From Planctomycetaceae bacterium (GTDB taxonomy: Bacteria; Planctomycetota; Planctomycetia; Planctomycetales; Planctomycetaceae), in assembly GCA_028284485.1 (NCBI GenBank), contig JANQRQ010000335.1, positions 1-39,502 of the forward strand: a stretch of DNA of 39,502 nt, in the 5' to 3' direction. The position numbers were made by a program, and so were the translations under genes. This document shows positions 26,591-36,292 of the stretch, piece after piece. The notes under the pieces are model-generated. The model saw only the letters and a list, made by a program, of their open reading frames with translations, made no database searches and was not told the origin of the DNA. Every line of letters begins with the position of its first letter. The stretch's first letter is position 1.

Positions 26591-28183
26591 ATGGAGACAG
26601 ACTCAGTTGAAAGCACCGCTCGGTCCGATTCTGCATCGGCGGAACCGATGAAGCCTGTTGCGGTGATCGATATTGGGACAAGTTCGATTCGCATGGCGAT
26701 TGCGGAAATCGGCCCAACAGGAGAAGTGCGGATTCTCGAGCGTTTGTCGCAGGCCGTCAATCTTGGCAAGGACACGTTCACAAAAGGGAGAATCGAGAAA
26801 ACCACGATTGAAGAATGTGTCCGCGTTCTCAAAAGCTACCGGAGATTGTTGTCGGAATACCAGGTCGTCGATCCGGAGCAAATGCGGGTGGTCGCGACCA
26901 GCGCCGTTCGTGAAGCCGATAACAGGCTGGCCTTTCTTGATCGCGTCTATATCGCCACTGGTATCGAGATCGAGCCCATTGATGAAGCCGAGGTAAATCG
27001 AGTTACGTACCTCGGTGTTCAGCCCTTTCTCGCCGCAGTTCCTTCACTGGCGACCGCGAAAACTGTCATTACCGAGGTGGGCGGCGGTAGCACAGAGATT
27101 CTCCTTGTCCAAAATGGTGAGGTAATTTACGCGCATACGTATCGTTTGGGTTCGCTGCGCCTGCGCGAAACACTCGAAGCATTTCGCGCACCGGAAATCC
27201 GCGTGCGAAGCATTATGGAAAATCAAATCGGGCGTACGATGGAGCAAATCGTGCAACACGTTCCGCCCGAGGAGGGGATGGAGATCGTTGCGCTAGGTGG
27301 CGACGTAAGATTCGCGGCATCGCAAGTGCTACCCAATTGGAACCCGGATGATCTGGGAACGTTGCCGGTTTCTATGTTGGAGCAATTCACTGATGAAATG
27401 CTCGCCTTATCGCCTGATGAAATCGTGCACCGATACCATTTGGCCTTTCCAGATGCCGAAACATTGGGGCCTGCGTTATTGACAAACGTGCTTTTGGCGC
27501 GAGCACTTCGGCGCAACCATGTTCTGGTCACGAAATTCACGCTCCGCGACGGACTCTTGCAACACATGGCGGTGCGTGGAAGTTCCAACGATGAATTCAA
27601 CAACCAGATTATTCGGTCGGCCGTTACACTAAGTCGTCGTTTCGAAGTCGATGAACCGCATGCCAGACATGTTGGAGAGTTGTCGAAACTTCTCTTTCAG
27701 CAACTGCGCGAGGACCATGAACTCGATGATCGATACGAGTTAGTTTTGTATTTGGCGGCGATCCTCCACGAGATTGGGCAATATGTCAGTAATCGTGGTT
27801 ATCATAAACACAGTATGTATTTGATCTTGAATAGCGAGCTGTTTGGGTTGAGCAAAAAAGATGTGACGCTCGTGGCATTGGTCGCCCGGTATCATCGACG
27901 TGCGTCTCCGAAGCCGACACATCAAATGTATATGGGTCTGGAACGTGAGTACCGAATCGCCGTAGCGAAGCTAGCCGCCATACTTCGTGTTGCCGACGCG
28001 CTCGACCGGTCTCATAGTCAGCGGATTCAAGAATTGAAGTGTGAACATGAAGAAGGCCGATTGATAATTTCGATCCCTCACGCCGACGATTTGTCTTTGG
28101 AACAGTTGGCCCTCAAACAAAAAGGCACTCTGTTTGACGAGATTTTTGGGAAACAAGTTATGTTAAGGCGGATACGCGCCTAG
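26591..28183 (+). CDS. ppx: Ppx/GppA-family phosphatase (exopolyphosphatase-like)
   Basis: This is an actin-fold phosphatase that removes terminal phosphate from polyphosphate or converts pppGpp to ppGpp. The first nucleotide-binding motif is VIDIGTSSIRM (Asp27), where the family usually has D-GSNS-RL. The second, EVGGGSTE at 162, has Glu in place of the usual Asp. The EAEVNRVTYLGV segment aligns with the region that carries the catalytic Glu. A C-terminal HD-like domain covers about residues 350-520 (LHEIGQYVSNRGYHKHS, His393-Glu394), as in the long proteobacterial Ppx/GppA proteins. Length is 530. ATG 26591 is taken; ATG 26648 (Met20) is an alternative just before the conserved core. The stop is 15 bp before the ppk1 start, so translation is probably coupled. 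Exopolyphosphatase is favoured over pppGpp hydrolase by this location. Confidence 0.88.
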   Translation: METDSVESTARSDSASAEPMKPVAVIDIGTSSIRMAIAEIGPTGEVRILERLSQAVNLGKDTFTKGRIEKTTIEECVRVLKSYRRLLSEYQVVDPEQMRVVATSAVREADNRLAFLDRVYIATGIEIEPIDEAEVNRVTYLGVQPFLAAVPSLATAKTVITEVGGGSTEILLVQNGEVIYAHTYRLGSLRLRETLEAFRAPEIRVRSIMENQIGRTMEQIVQHVPPEEGMEIVALGGDVRFAASQVLPNWNPDDLGTLPVSMLEQFTDEMLALSPDEIVHRYHLAFPDAETLGPALLTNVLLARALRRNHVLVTKFTLRDGLLQHMAVRGSSNDEFNNQIIRSAVTLSRRFEVDEPHARHVGELSKLLFQQLREDHELDDRYELVLYLAAILHEIGQYVSNRGYHKHSMYLILNSELFGLSKKDVTLVALVARYHRRASPKPTHQMYMGLEREYRIAVAKLAAILRVADALDRSHSQRIQELKCEHEEGRLIISIPHADDLSLEQLALKQKGTLFDEIFGKQVMLRRIRA

Positions 28184-28198
28184 CGATATGAAAGCAGC

Positions 28199-30316
28199 AT
28201 GAGTTCAAAACAACCACGCTATATCAACCGAGAATTGAGTTGGTTGGAGTTCAATCAGCGCGTCCTCGACGAAGCTCTGGATTCGAATACACCTCCATTG
28301 GAACGTCTCAAGTTCCTGGCCATTACTGCCTCGAACCTTGATGAGTTTTTTATGGTTCGAGTTGGCGGCCTGCAAATGCTGGCGGAACAGGGCCGTCTTA
28401 AGCCTGATCCGGCTGGGCTAAATCCGGTGGAACAGTTGCAGGCCATCAGTCAGCGCGCGCATCGCATGACGGTGGACCAATACCATTGCTACGTTGGTTC
28501 TCTCGAGATTCAGCTGGCCGATCAAGGAATTCGTCGGTTGCGCCCTGATGAATTGTCGGAGCGACAGTCAAATGCTGTTGAACTGGTTTTCGAGAATGAA
28601 ATACTCGCCGTACTCTCGCCGCTGGCCGTCCGAGAGGCTGAAGACTTTCCTCTGTTGATCAATCAAACCCTTAACGTTTGTGTGCAACTCAAACCAGATG
28701 ACGAAAGTGGCGGTCAGGCGCGGTTTGCGATCATCCCGTTTGGAAGGACGACATATCGTTTTATTACCGTTCCCTCAGACGGAGGTTACGAGTATGTCTT
28801 GCTCGAAGATATTATTCGCGACTATGCGGAAAAATTCTTTCCGGGAGAAGATGTTGTCGAATGTGTTCCGTTCCGCATTACGCGAAATGCGGATATCAGC
28901 GTCCGGGAAGATTTAGCATCGGATCTCCTGTCTGGAATGGAGGATTTACTCGACGAAAGGCGCAAAAGCGACTGCGTCCGACTCGAAATTCACGATTGTG
29001 TGACGACAAAATCCCGCCTGTTTCTACAGCAGACTTTAGGAGTGCGAGACGAAGACGTTTACGCTGTGCCGGGCCCCTTGGATTTGTCATCGTTTATGAG
29101 ATTGACCGACTTGCAGGGATTCGACTCACTACGATACCCGTCATGGCCGCCACGTCACTCGCCGAACGTCGACCTTTCCGAGAGCATGTTCGACGTCATC
29201 GCGAAGAACGATGTTTTACTTTATCACCCCTACGAAAGCTTCGAACCGGTCGTCCGTTTGATCGAAGAGGCAGCAGACGATTCGGAAGTCTTGGCGATTA
29301 AGCAAACCCTGTATCGCACGAGCCGAAACAGCCCGATTGTGGCGGCCTTAAAGCGTGCGGCCGAAAATGGAAAGCACGTGACGGCCATTATCGAACTGAA
29401 GGCTCGGTTCGATGAGGCCCGGAATATCGAATGGGCCAAAAAACTCGAACAGGCCGGTGTGCAGGTCTTCTATGGTGTGAAAGGCCTGAAAACGCACGCC
29501 AAGATTTGCATTATCGTCCGTCGCGAACCACAGGGCATTCAACGTTACATGCATTTTGGTACGGGCAATTATAACGAGGTTACGGCGCGGCTTTATAGCG
29601 ATGCCAGCTTTATGACTTGTAATCTCGACCTCGGTGCCGATGCGACAAGCTTTTTCAATGCGATAACCGGATTCTCTCAACCGCAAAAGTTTCGAAAGAT
29701 CGAAGCCGCCCCGATCGGGTTGCGGCAAAAGCTGCTGGAAATGATCGAGGCCGAAACGCAGCGAAAACGACAAGGGCAGGATGCACGCATCGTTGCGAAA
29801 ATGAATGCTTTGGTCGATCCCACAATTATCGACGCATTATACGACGCGTCTCAGGCAGGAATTCGAATTAGCCTCAACGTCAGGGGGATTTGCTGTTTGA
29901 GACCGGGAGTTCCCGGACTTAGCGAGAACATCGAAGTCATTAGTATCGTCGACCGTTTCTTGGAGCATAGCCGCATCTTCTATTTCTACCATGGCGGAGA
30001 CGAACGGGTCTTCATTTCGAGCGCGGATTGGATGCCCCGAAATTTGGATCGCCGTCTGGAGTTACTCGTTCCGATTGAGGACAAGCTGTGCCGCGACCGA
30101 CTGATTGATATCTTGAGAACGTCGTTTTCGGATACTTCGAAAGGAAGAAGAATTCTGCCCGATGGAAGTTACGAATCGGTGGTACCGGCTAAGGGCGAGG
30201 CCGCCGTCAATAGCCAGCAAGCACTCTACCAGCAAGTGTGTGATGCCGAAAAACGGGCGGAACAATCTCAGCGGACGGTGTTTGAGCCACACCGCGCTCC
30301 GGGTACCGGAGCCTAG
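28199..30316 (+). CDS. ppk1: Polyphosphate kinase 1
   Basis: This membrane-associated enzyme polymerises the gamma-phosphate of ATP into polyphosphate and also runs in reverse. The N-terminal domain begins with RYINRELSWLEFNQRVLDEA, the family hallmark. The phospholipase-D-like catalytic halves carry the two key histidines: His433 in KTHAKICII, the autophosphorylated residue, and His598 in YFYHGGDE. Also visible are KQTLYRTS, ARFDEARNI and MHFGTGNYNE. Length is 705, normal. The start ATG 28199 follows the ppx stop by 15 bp. Synthesis and degradation genes in one transcript imply tight control of the polyphosphate pool. Confidence 0.96.
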   Translation: MSSKQPRYINRELSWLEFNQRVLDEALDSNTPPLERLKFLAITASNLDEFFMVRVGGLQMLAEQGRLKPDPAGLNPVEQLQAISQRAHRMTVDQYHCYVGSLEIQLADQGIRRLRPDELSERQSNAVELVFENEILAVLSPLAVREAEDFPLLINQTLNVCVQLKPDDESGGQARFAIIPFGRTTYRFITVPSDGGYEYVLLEDIIRDYAEKFFPGEDVVECVPFRITRNADISVREDLASDLLSGMEDLLDERRKSDCVRLEIHDCVTTKSRLFLQQTLGVRDEDVYAVPGPLDLSSFMRLTDLQGFDSLRYPSWPPRHSPNVDLSESMFDVIAKNDVLLYHPYESFEPVVRLIEEAADDSEVLAIKQTLYRTSRNSPIVAALKRAAENGKHVTAIIELKARFDEARNIEWAKKLEQAGVQVFYGVKGLKTHAKICIIVRREPQGIQRYMHFGTGNYNEVTARLYSDASFMTCNLDLGADATSFFNAITGFSQPQKFRKIEAAPIGLRQKLLEMIEAETQRKRQGQDARIVAKMNALVDPTIIDALYDASQAGIRISLNVRGICCLRPGVPGLSENIEVISIVDRFLEHSRIFYFYHGGDERVFISSADWMPRNLDRRLELLVPIEDKLCRDRLIDILRTSFSDTSKGRRILPDGSYESVVPAKGEAAVNSQQALYQQVCDAEKRAEQSQRTVFEPHRAPGTGA

Positions 30317-30509
30317 GCCAGCACCAGGAGTACATCGCTCGGGAATATGCGATATACTTCATTCCACAGGCATTGGTTGACGTTGTTCATGCAGCGCATG
30401 TCAGGCAAAAAATCTAGCCGGTCGCGGGATTAGCATTCATTCCAAGAAATGATCGCCACCCGCAGGGACCAATGCATGGCATCGGGTTAGTTCGGATGGA
30501 TGGACTCTC

Positions 30510-31004
30510 ATGAAAACTCTATTGCTGCTTCGGCATGCGAAGTCGAGTTGGGCATCGCCTGAGTTGGACGATCACGATCGCCCGCTCAACCCACGTGGCC
30601 AACGAACCGCCCCGTTGATGGGAAAGTTCGCGGCCCAGCAAGGCCTCCTGCCCGATCTCATCGTTAGTTCCACGGCTCGCCGGGCACAAGAAACGACTCG
30701 ACTGTTTGTGGACGAGAGCCAATTCCAAGGCGAAGTGCGATTTGACGAGCAGATCTATCTGGCGGATGTGTCGACTCTCATCTCGGTTTTGAATGATTTG
30801 CCCGAGTCCGCCAATTCCGTCATGCTGGTGGGGCACAACCCCGGGTTTGAAGAACTAGTCGAACTTCTGGCTGATCATTCTGGACCGTTCCCAACGGCTG
30901 CGCTAGCGAGAATCGATCTGCCGGTTGAAAGTTGGCAGCAAATCGGGCGCGAAACGTCTGGCGATCTACAAGACCTTTACCGCCCTCGCGAGTTGTTCGA
31001 CTAA
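30510..31004 (+). CDS. sixA: SixA-type phosphohistidine phosphatase
   Basis: This is a small histidine-phosphatase-superfamily protein of 164 residues. LLLLRHAKSSW holds the catalytic Arg8-His9 pair, SSTARRAQET supplies the second conserved Arg, and VGHNPGFEELVELL contains the second catalytic His. The short form without extra domains matches SixA, which removes phosphate from histidine on phosphotransfer proteins. The gene starts 193 bp after ppk1 on the same strand and may be in the same transcript or have its own promoter in the gap. PPK1 works through a phosphohistidine, so a role in resetting it is possible, but that is only inference. Its stop is 62 bp from the converging recG stop. Confidence 0.88.
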   Translation: MKTLLLLRHAKSSWASPELDDHDRPLNPRGQRTAPLMGKFAAQQGLLPDLIVSSTARRAQETTRLFVDESQFQGEVRFDEQIYLADVSTLISVLNDLPESANSVMLVGHNPGFEELVELLADHSGPFPTAALARIDLPVESWQQIGRETSGDLQDLYRPRELFD

Positions 31005-31066
31005 GAAGGCCGCCATTGATTAATTGCATCATGCGGCGATTGGCAGACATTCCTCGCGAAGCGAAA

Positions 31067-33151
31067 CTATCCCGTATTGGGCAGGTTCATCATCTGCGAG
31101 AAGCGGTCGAACACCTTATCCTTGACCTGGCCGAACTGCGGCTGATCGAATTCGCCGGATTCGACCAGTTGCTGCGCAATCGTGTGGATTCCGGCAACCA
31201 TCTCTTGGTCTTCGATCAGGTCAGCATGTCGCAGTGGAAGCTCTCCATGCTGACGTGTTCCCAGAATATCCCCGGGTCCCCGTAGCTGAAAATCAATTTC
31301 AGCAATTTGAAATCCATCAGAATATTCTTCCATTGCGGCAAGGCGTTTCGCACCGTCACCTTCTGCATTTTCGGAGAACAAAAAACAATAGCCTTGGAAT
31401 TTTCCTCGGGCAATTCGCCCGCGAAGTTGGTGGAGCTGGGAAAGTCCGAATCGATCGGCGTTCAACACGACCATTAACGTGGCATTCGGGACATCAACTC
31501 CGACTTCGATCACGGTGGTTGCAACGAGAGCTTGAATCGTGCCATCCCGGAAAGTCGACATCGTTTTCGATCGCTCACGAGAGTCCATTCGGCCATGAAT
31601 GAGCCCCAGTCTGTAACCTTTTAGCTCAGAGTTCGAAAGCGATTCAAAAGTGTCATTAACACTTTCAAGTTCACTGCTATTTGCGGTATCGTCGTCACCG
31701 ATTCGCGGGCACACGACATAGACTTGCCGGCCTTCATCGATTTTTTGGCGGACAAAGTTCCACGCGCGATTTCGTTTTGCAGCGTCGTCGGCCCAGCCGG
31801 TGATCACTTTTTGACGACCTGGGGGCAAATCAGCGATCGTCGTGACATCCAGATCGCCGAATGCCGTCAGGCAGATCGTGCGGGGAATCGGGGTTGCCGT
31901 CATGACAAGCATATGTGGCGCGTCGTTTCCCATTGAAAAATGCGATCGTTGTTCCACACCGAATCGATGTTGCTCATCAATGACGACGAGTCCCAGTTGG
32001 TCAAATTCCACATCGTCTTGAATGACGGCATGTGTTCCGACGATTAACTGGCTTTCGCCCGATCGTATGGAGTTCAGCGCCTCTCGACGCTCGGACATGC
32101 TCAGCTGCCCTGTCAGCAAGGCGCGCTTGACGCGGCTGTTGAGTAAAGCTCCATCGACAGTTCCCCAATGTTGATTTGCTAACAACTCGGTTGGTGCCAT
32201 CAATACCGTTTGGTGGCCTGCTGCGACCACTGCCAGCATGGCGTACAATGCAACTGCTGTCTTCCCGGCACCGACTTCTGCATGTAGCAGCCGATGCATG
32301 GTCCGGCCCGATTGCAGGTCTCGGGCAATCTCAGCCACGGCATGGTCTTGCCCTTCGGTCAATCGGAACGGAAACAGCCTGCGAATTCGCGCATCGATCT
32401 TGGAGGTTACCTGAACAACGGGAGCGCCTGCGATTTCTCTCCATTCGCGGCGGCGAAGCGACACGGCTAACTGAAATTCGAGAAGATCTTCAAATAGGAA
32501 TCGACGGCGAGCGGCGTGATAGTCTTCGACGGAAGTCGGCAGATGGACATCATGAACGGCCTGACGAAGCTCGTACAAATCGTGTGTTTGTCGAAATTTT
32601 GCAGGCAATGGATCGACGAGTGATTCTGCATATTCTTCGATTGCTGCACGCACGATTCGTCGCATTTCAAACATACGAAGACCTTCGGTAAGACGATACT
32701 TCGGCAACACACCAGCCGTTGCCTGTGCTTCGTCGTCCTCGATCCACTGCACGCGCGGACTATTGAATTCCCATCGCCCTCCTCGACGTTTGGGTTTTCC
32801 AGAAAACAGTACGGGCTGGTTTGGCGAAAAACGCCGTAGCATCCACGGTTGGTTGAACCAGACACCCCGAAGGTACTGTCCATCACAATCGAGCAGGATT
32901 GCAACAAGGCTTCGACCTTTTGAGAGTTTGCGCGAATCAAGGTCGACGACGACCCCTCGCACCGTTTGCATTCGGTCCGTTTCCAAATGGGACACATCGC
33001 GGATATCGGTAAAATCGACGATGCCCCGGGGAAGACAGTAGAGAACATCCTCAACTGTTCGAATCCCGAGCTTCTCCAGCAACTTTGCGCGTTCGGGACC
33101 GACTCCTGTCAGAAACTGTATCGGTGTCTGGAGTGGATCGTCGGTGCTCAC
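31067..33151 (-). CDS. recG: ATP-dependent DNA helicase RecG
   Basis: This superfamily 2 helicase drives branch migration at stalled replication forks and Holliday junctions. The N-terminal wedge domain with its OB fold covers about residues 1-240 (LTGVGPERAKLLEKLGI, TVRGVVVDLDSR). The helicase core follows: Walker A AEVGAGKT with Lys297, Walker B DEQHRFG from Asp392, motif III MTATPIPRT, and motif VI QLRGRIARG. A C-terminal region with FQIAEIDFQLRGPGDILGTRQHG matches the RecG-specific TRG area. Length is 694, normal. The start is GTG 33151, with GGAATGG upstream. The gene converges with sixA. It appears to be a single housekeeping gene without operon partners here. Confidence 0.95.
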   Translation of the reverse strand: MSTDDPLQTPIQFLTGVGPERAKLLEKLGIRTVEDVLYCLPRGIVDFTDIRDVSHLETDRMQTVRGVVVDLDSRKLSKGRSLVAILLDCDGQYLRGVWFNQPWMLRRFSPNQPVLFSGKPKRRGGRWEFNSPRVQWIEDDEAQATAGVLPKYRLTEGLRMFEMRRIVRAAIEEYAESLVDPLPAKFRQTHDLYELRQAVHDVHLPTSVEDYHAARRRFLFEDLLEFQLAVSLRRREWREIAGAPVVQVTSKIDARIRRLFPFRLTEGQDHAVAEIARDLQSGRTMHRLLHAEVGAGKTAVALYAMLAVVAAGHQTVLMAPTELLANQHWGTVDGALLNSRVKRALLTGQLSMSERREALNSIRSGESQLIVGTHAVIQDDVEFDQLGLVVIDEQHRFGVEQRSHFSMGNDAPHMLVMTATPIPRTICLTAFGDLDVTTIADLPPGRQKVITGWADDAAKRNRAWNFVRQKIDEGRQVYVVCPRIGDDDTANSSELESVNDTFESLSNSELKGYRLGLIHGRMDSRERSKTMSTFRDGTIQALVATTVIEVGVDVPNATLMVVLNADRFGLSQLHQLRGRIARGKFQGYCFLFSENAEGDGAKRLAAMEEYSDGFQIAEIDFQLRGPGDILGTRQHGELPLRHADLIEDQEMVAGIHTIAQQLVESGEFDQPQFGQVKDKVFDRFSQMMNLPNTG

Positions 33152-33310
33152 TGACCATTCCGGTTCGCTAATTGAAGTGGCGCGAATTGCAGAATTGGCT
33201 CCGATGTGCCTCCCATTCGGAGAACTGTCGGAGTCATAACAGGTGGTTCATTTGAGCAAAACACGTTGTTGGTAAGCCACCGGATGGCAGTTATGACAGT
33301 AAAATTGACT

Positions 33311-34051
33311 TTACAGCCGACGCAGACGAATCTTGCGAATTGCTGCGGTCGTCTGCCACGACGCGATACCAAGCGGCTGAGACAGTTCCACTTCGAAGCG
33401 GATCGAGATCTTTCGGCCCTCCAAATCTTGTTCGACAATTTCTTTGTCGTCGATCCAGGCCGAGATTTTGTCATCTGTCACGCGCAGCCGAATCTTGTAC
33501 CATTTCCCCTTTTCGAACGGGCGATAGTACGTTGTGTCATTTTCGGAAGCATCCAAACCGTCAATCGTTGAGAGACCACAAACACCACCTCCCCAACCGC
33601 CGATAATCAAGCTGCACGGGTCATCTTTGACGGGAAAGGTCAAGCCACAGAAGAAGTCGCTGCCTTCGACTCGCATGGCTTCCAGCGATATTTCGTAGTT
33701 GGTACGCGGTAAAGTCTTTTCGTCCTTCCAGGTGATGCCTGTCAAATCGTTGCCCAACTCGAGAACAATCGTACCGTCTTCCACGGAAACAGCCCCTTGG
33801 CCACCAAAATTCGGTATCGACCATCCCTTCAACGTCTTACCGTCGAAAAGTGAGACCCATTTGTCTTTGGATTTCTTTTCTTGGCTCGTGCCGCCCTGAG
33901 GTTCCGAAGCCGACCGATCAGATTTCACCGATGCGCGGTCAGAAGCCGCTTGGTCAGCCTGTTTCACCCGGCCTTCGTCAGCATGATTGACGCCCGAAAC
34001 AGCGAGCATCAGTAAGGCAACTACCACAATCATCGGGGCGATCTCTTTCAC
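33311..34051 (-). CDS. Secreted DUF1080 (3-keto-disaccharide hydrolase-like) protein
   Basis: This is a predicted exported protein with a single DUF1080 beta-sandwich domain, a fold related to concanavalin-type glycan-binding domains and to 3-keto-glucoside hydrolases. A signal peptide (IAPMIVVVALLMLAVSG) leads into a charged linker to about residue 60. Then comes WVSLFDGKTLKGWS, the diagnostic DUF1080 start, and the usual ending with GIASWQTTAAIRKIRLRRL. About 246 residues from GTG 34051, which has AGGAGAGG just upstream; the longer TTG or GTG reading at 34075 lacks such a site. Planctomycetes carry many copies of this family, mostly of unknown substrate. It resembles the C-terminal domain of the giant kinase at 14153-20557. 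Confidence 0.88.
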   Translation of the reverse strand: MKEIAPMIVVVALLMLAVSGVNHADEGRVKQADQAASDRASVKSDRSASEPQGGTSQEKKSKDKWVSLFDGKTLKGWSIPNFGGQGAVSVEDGTIVLELGNDLTGITWKDEKTLPRTNYEISLEAMRVEGSDFFCGLTFPVKDDPCSLIIGGWGGGVCGLSTIDGLDASENDTTYYRPFEKGKWYKIRLRVTDDKISAWIDDKEIVEQDLEGRKISIRFEVELSQPLGIASWQTTAAIRKIRLRRL

Positions 34052-34570
34052 GGGACCTCTCCTTATGGATGTCACAGTTCTTGATATGCTTGGGTCTGCA
34101 CAGTTCCTGCTGGAAAGAGACTAAGCATACACAGATTATCGCAAATTCGCTGTCAGAATAGCAGTATGAACGGTGGCTTGGACTCCGATCGTATCACGGG
34201 CTATGGGCGTAAATGTTGACGTGTTGTAACGATTGTATCAGCATTCCCGATCTACCGCCGCGATGATTTCATGTTTGAGTGCACCAAACAGCATTCCCAA
34301 AGCTGCCAATCTCTTGTGTGTGCTAGGTTATGGCGGAAATTTGTCCTGAATTCGATTTGGCTTGCGAATCTCGCGCCATTTCGCAAACGCTGAGCACAAT
34401 GCGTGCCCGGCTTCCGGATCGGCGAATCCGCGCGGTATTTCCAGTTCAGAAATCATTCCGGAAATGCTACCGCGGGAAAGCCTGACATCGGTGGTGATGT
34501 CGCCTGTGGCTATGACAATCGCATTGGATGTTGTTGCCGGTGACTTTTCAATTGTTGGATCAACAAAACA
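34052..34570. other. Long divergent intergenic region, no gene seen
   Basis: About 520 bp separate the minus-strand DUF1080 gene from the plus-strand diguanylate cyclase. It should carry promoters for both. A TTGACG hexamer on the plus strand near 34218 could be a -35, but no good -10 lies at standard spacing. No coding frame with family features was seen. The length is unusual for this window and could hide a small RNA or a leader. Confidence 0.45.
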
Positions 34571-36292
34571 ATGTCTTGGTTGTCATTCGAATCATTTACA
34601 GACTCGTTCGCTGAAACGGCCGTTTCAGGAGGTTACGTCGTTGCCATGGCGGCCGTCTGCCTTTTGCAGTATGTCGTTTGCTTTATTCGGGTGACCCGAA
34701 TTCGGAACGAACGAGACCAAATTCGCGACCAAATGCAGCAAGTGGAATGCGAACTCAATCATGTTCGCAATGACCAAGCGATCGTGATGGTCGAAAATGA
34801 GGTGTTGAGAGATTTCGCTGCCGAGTCTGATCTGACACTCGCCATGGACGACTTACTGAAGAAGTTCGTTCCTTGTTCGACCCGCGGCCTATGTGCAATC
34901 GTGAGCAATCAGGATGGTCGATACAGCTTTCGGCAAGTGCGTGGAATATCGGTGAGGTCGCAACGTCAGTTTGAGCTCGACGATGAAATCGCGGCACGGC
35001 TCTTTCGAAGTAAAACACTGTCGTTGACAGGCCGACAATTTTTGCAGAGTTCCGTTGTTGAGAACTTAACGCCCGACGACCGCGAAAAAATTCAGCAACT
35101 GTACTTGATTGCTATCGAAGATGCCTCTGGTCCATTGGGCTTTCTGCTGACATCGTCACTCTTTCCGGCATCGATACCGTTAGCGCAGCAATTAGATTTG
35201 GCATTGCGATTGATGGATAATGTTGCCTTTCAAATCAGGCAGCGGGAACGATTAGAACAAAATCAGAATCAATTGCGGTACACAACCGAGATGCTGCGAT
35301 TGCGGTCCGTCGTCGATCAATATGAAGGTCCGCCAATTCGTATGATTGACGAATTCCTAACGCAGCTTGTCGAGATGATAGATGCGGATCGTGCTGCGTT
35401 GTACTTGCAGCCGAATTCTACGACCGGATCACCTTGCGGCATTGTTCATTGTGGTAGGGAGCTTCAGAACGGGCTATTGCAACGGTGGACTTCGCACGAG
35501 CGAACACTATCCGAGTATCCGATTTTGGATGGTGAACACGCTTCTCTCGGACTGCAGGAATTAAAGCGAATCGGTGTCGACACTTTGATCGGACACGCGC
35601 TGTTAACTCCCGTTTTGAATGAAGACAAGCAAATCGGCACGCTCTGTTTGACCAAAGCCAAACCAGAGTCGTTTGATAAAAATCAATTGGAACTTATCCA
35701 ATGGGCTGCGCAGTACCTTGCGACAACAATGGTGCGGGCAATTAGTTTCGCTGCCGTCGAACGCCGTGCGAGAGAAGACGGATTAACGTCTCTCGCAAAT
35801 CGACGGACATTCGATGAATCGATGAGTAAGCTCGTTCAGTCGACGTTAAACTCCCGCTCGACAATGTCGCTGTTATTACTCGATCTGGACCGATTCAAAT
35901 CTGTGAACGATACGTACGGGCACCAGGCAGGAGACGAGGTGCTTCGTATGTTCGCCGGTGTATTACGTCATGAAGTCGATCAAATTCGAGAAAGCGATCG
36001 GGCAATTGTGGCGCGGTACGGTGGAGAGGAAATGGCCGTCCTGTTGCCGGATGTCAGTTTACGAGGGGCCGGCCGGGTCGCTGAATCGGTCCGCCAAGCG
36101 GTTGAAGCGACACCCATTCGCTGCGGACAAGAGTCGATCAGTGTCACTGTCAGCATCGGCTTGGCCGTCTGTCCGGTCCACGGTCAAACTGTCGAAGAAT
36201 TGATCGCAGCCGCAGATGCCGCTTTATATCAGGCGAAAGAATCCGGAAGGAACCGAGTTTGCTCGGTCGATACCTCGATGGCTGGTGTTTGA
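34571..36292 (+). CDS. Membrane GAF-GGDEF diguanylate cyclase
   Basis: This enzyme should make cyclic di-GMP from two GTP. One membrane span lies at about residues 20-40 (YVVAMAAVCLLQYVVCFI), followed by a coiled coil to about 75. Two GAF-like sensor segments come next, about 85-220 and 255-395. The GGDEF domain covers about 400-570: DLDRFKSVNDTYGHQAGDEVL for GTP and metal binding, then the active-site loop RYGGEEM at 484-488, an acceptable GGEEF variant with Met at the last position. The sequence RESD precedes it by seven residues instead of the five of the standard inhibitory RxxD site, so product feedback may be altered. Length is 573. No EAL domain is present. ATG 34571 has a weak ribosome-binding site. 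Confidence 0.9.
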   Translation: MSWLSFESFTDSFAETAVSGGYVVAMAAVCLLQYVVCFIRVTRIRNERDQIRDQMQQVECELNHVRNDQAIVMVENEVLRDFAAESDLTLAMDDLLKKFVPCSTRGLCAIVSNQDGRYSFRQVRGISVRSQRQFELDDEIAARLFRSKTLSLTGRQFLQSSVVENLTPDDREKIQQLYLIAIEDASGPLGFLLTSSLFPASIPLAQQLDLALRLMDNVAFQIRQRERLEQNQNQLRYTTEMLRLRSVVDQYEGPPIRMIDEFLTQLVEMIDADRAALYLQPNSTTGSPCGIVHCGRELQNGLLQRWTSHERTLSEYPILDGEHASLGLQELKRIGVDTLIGHALLTPVLNEDKQIGTLCLTKAKPESFDKNQLELIQWAAQYLATTMVRAISFAAVERRAREDGLTSLANRRTFDESMSKLVQSTLNSRSTMSLLLLDLDRFKSVNDTYGHQAGDEVLRMFAGVLRHEVDQIRESDRAIVARYGGEEMAVLLPDVSLRGAGRVAESVRQAVEATPIRCGQESISVTVSIGLAVCPVHGQTVEELIAAADAALYQAKESGRNRVCSVDTSMAGV

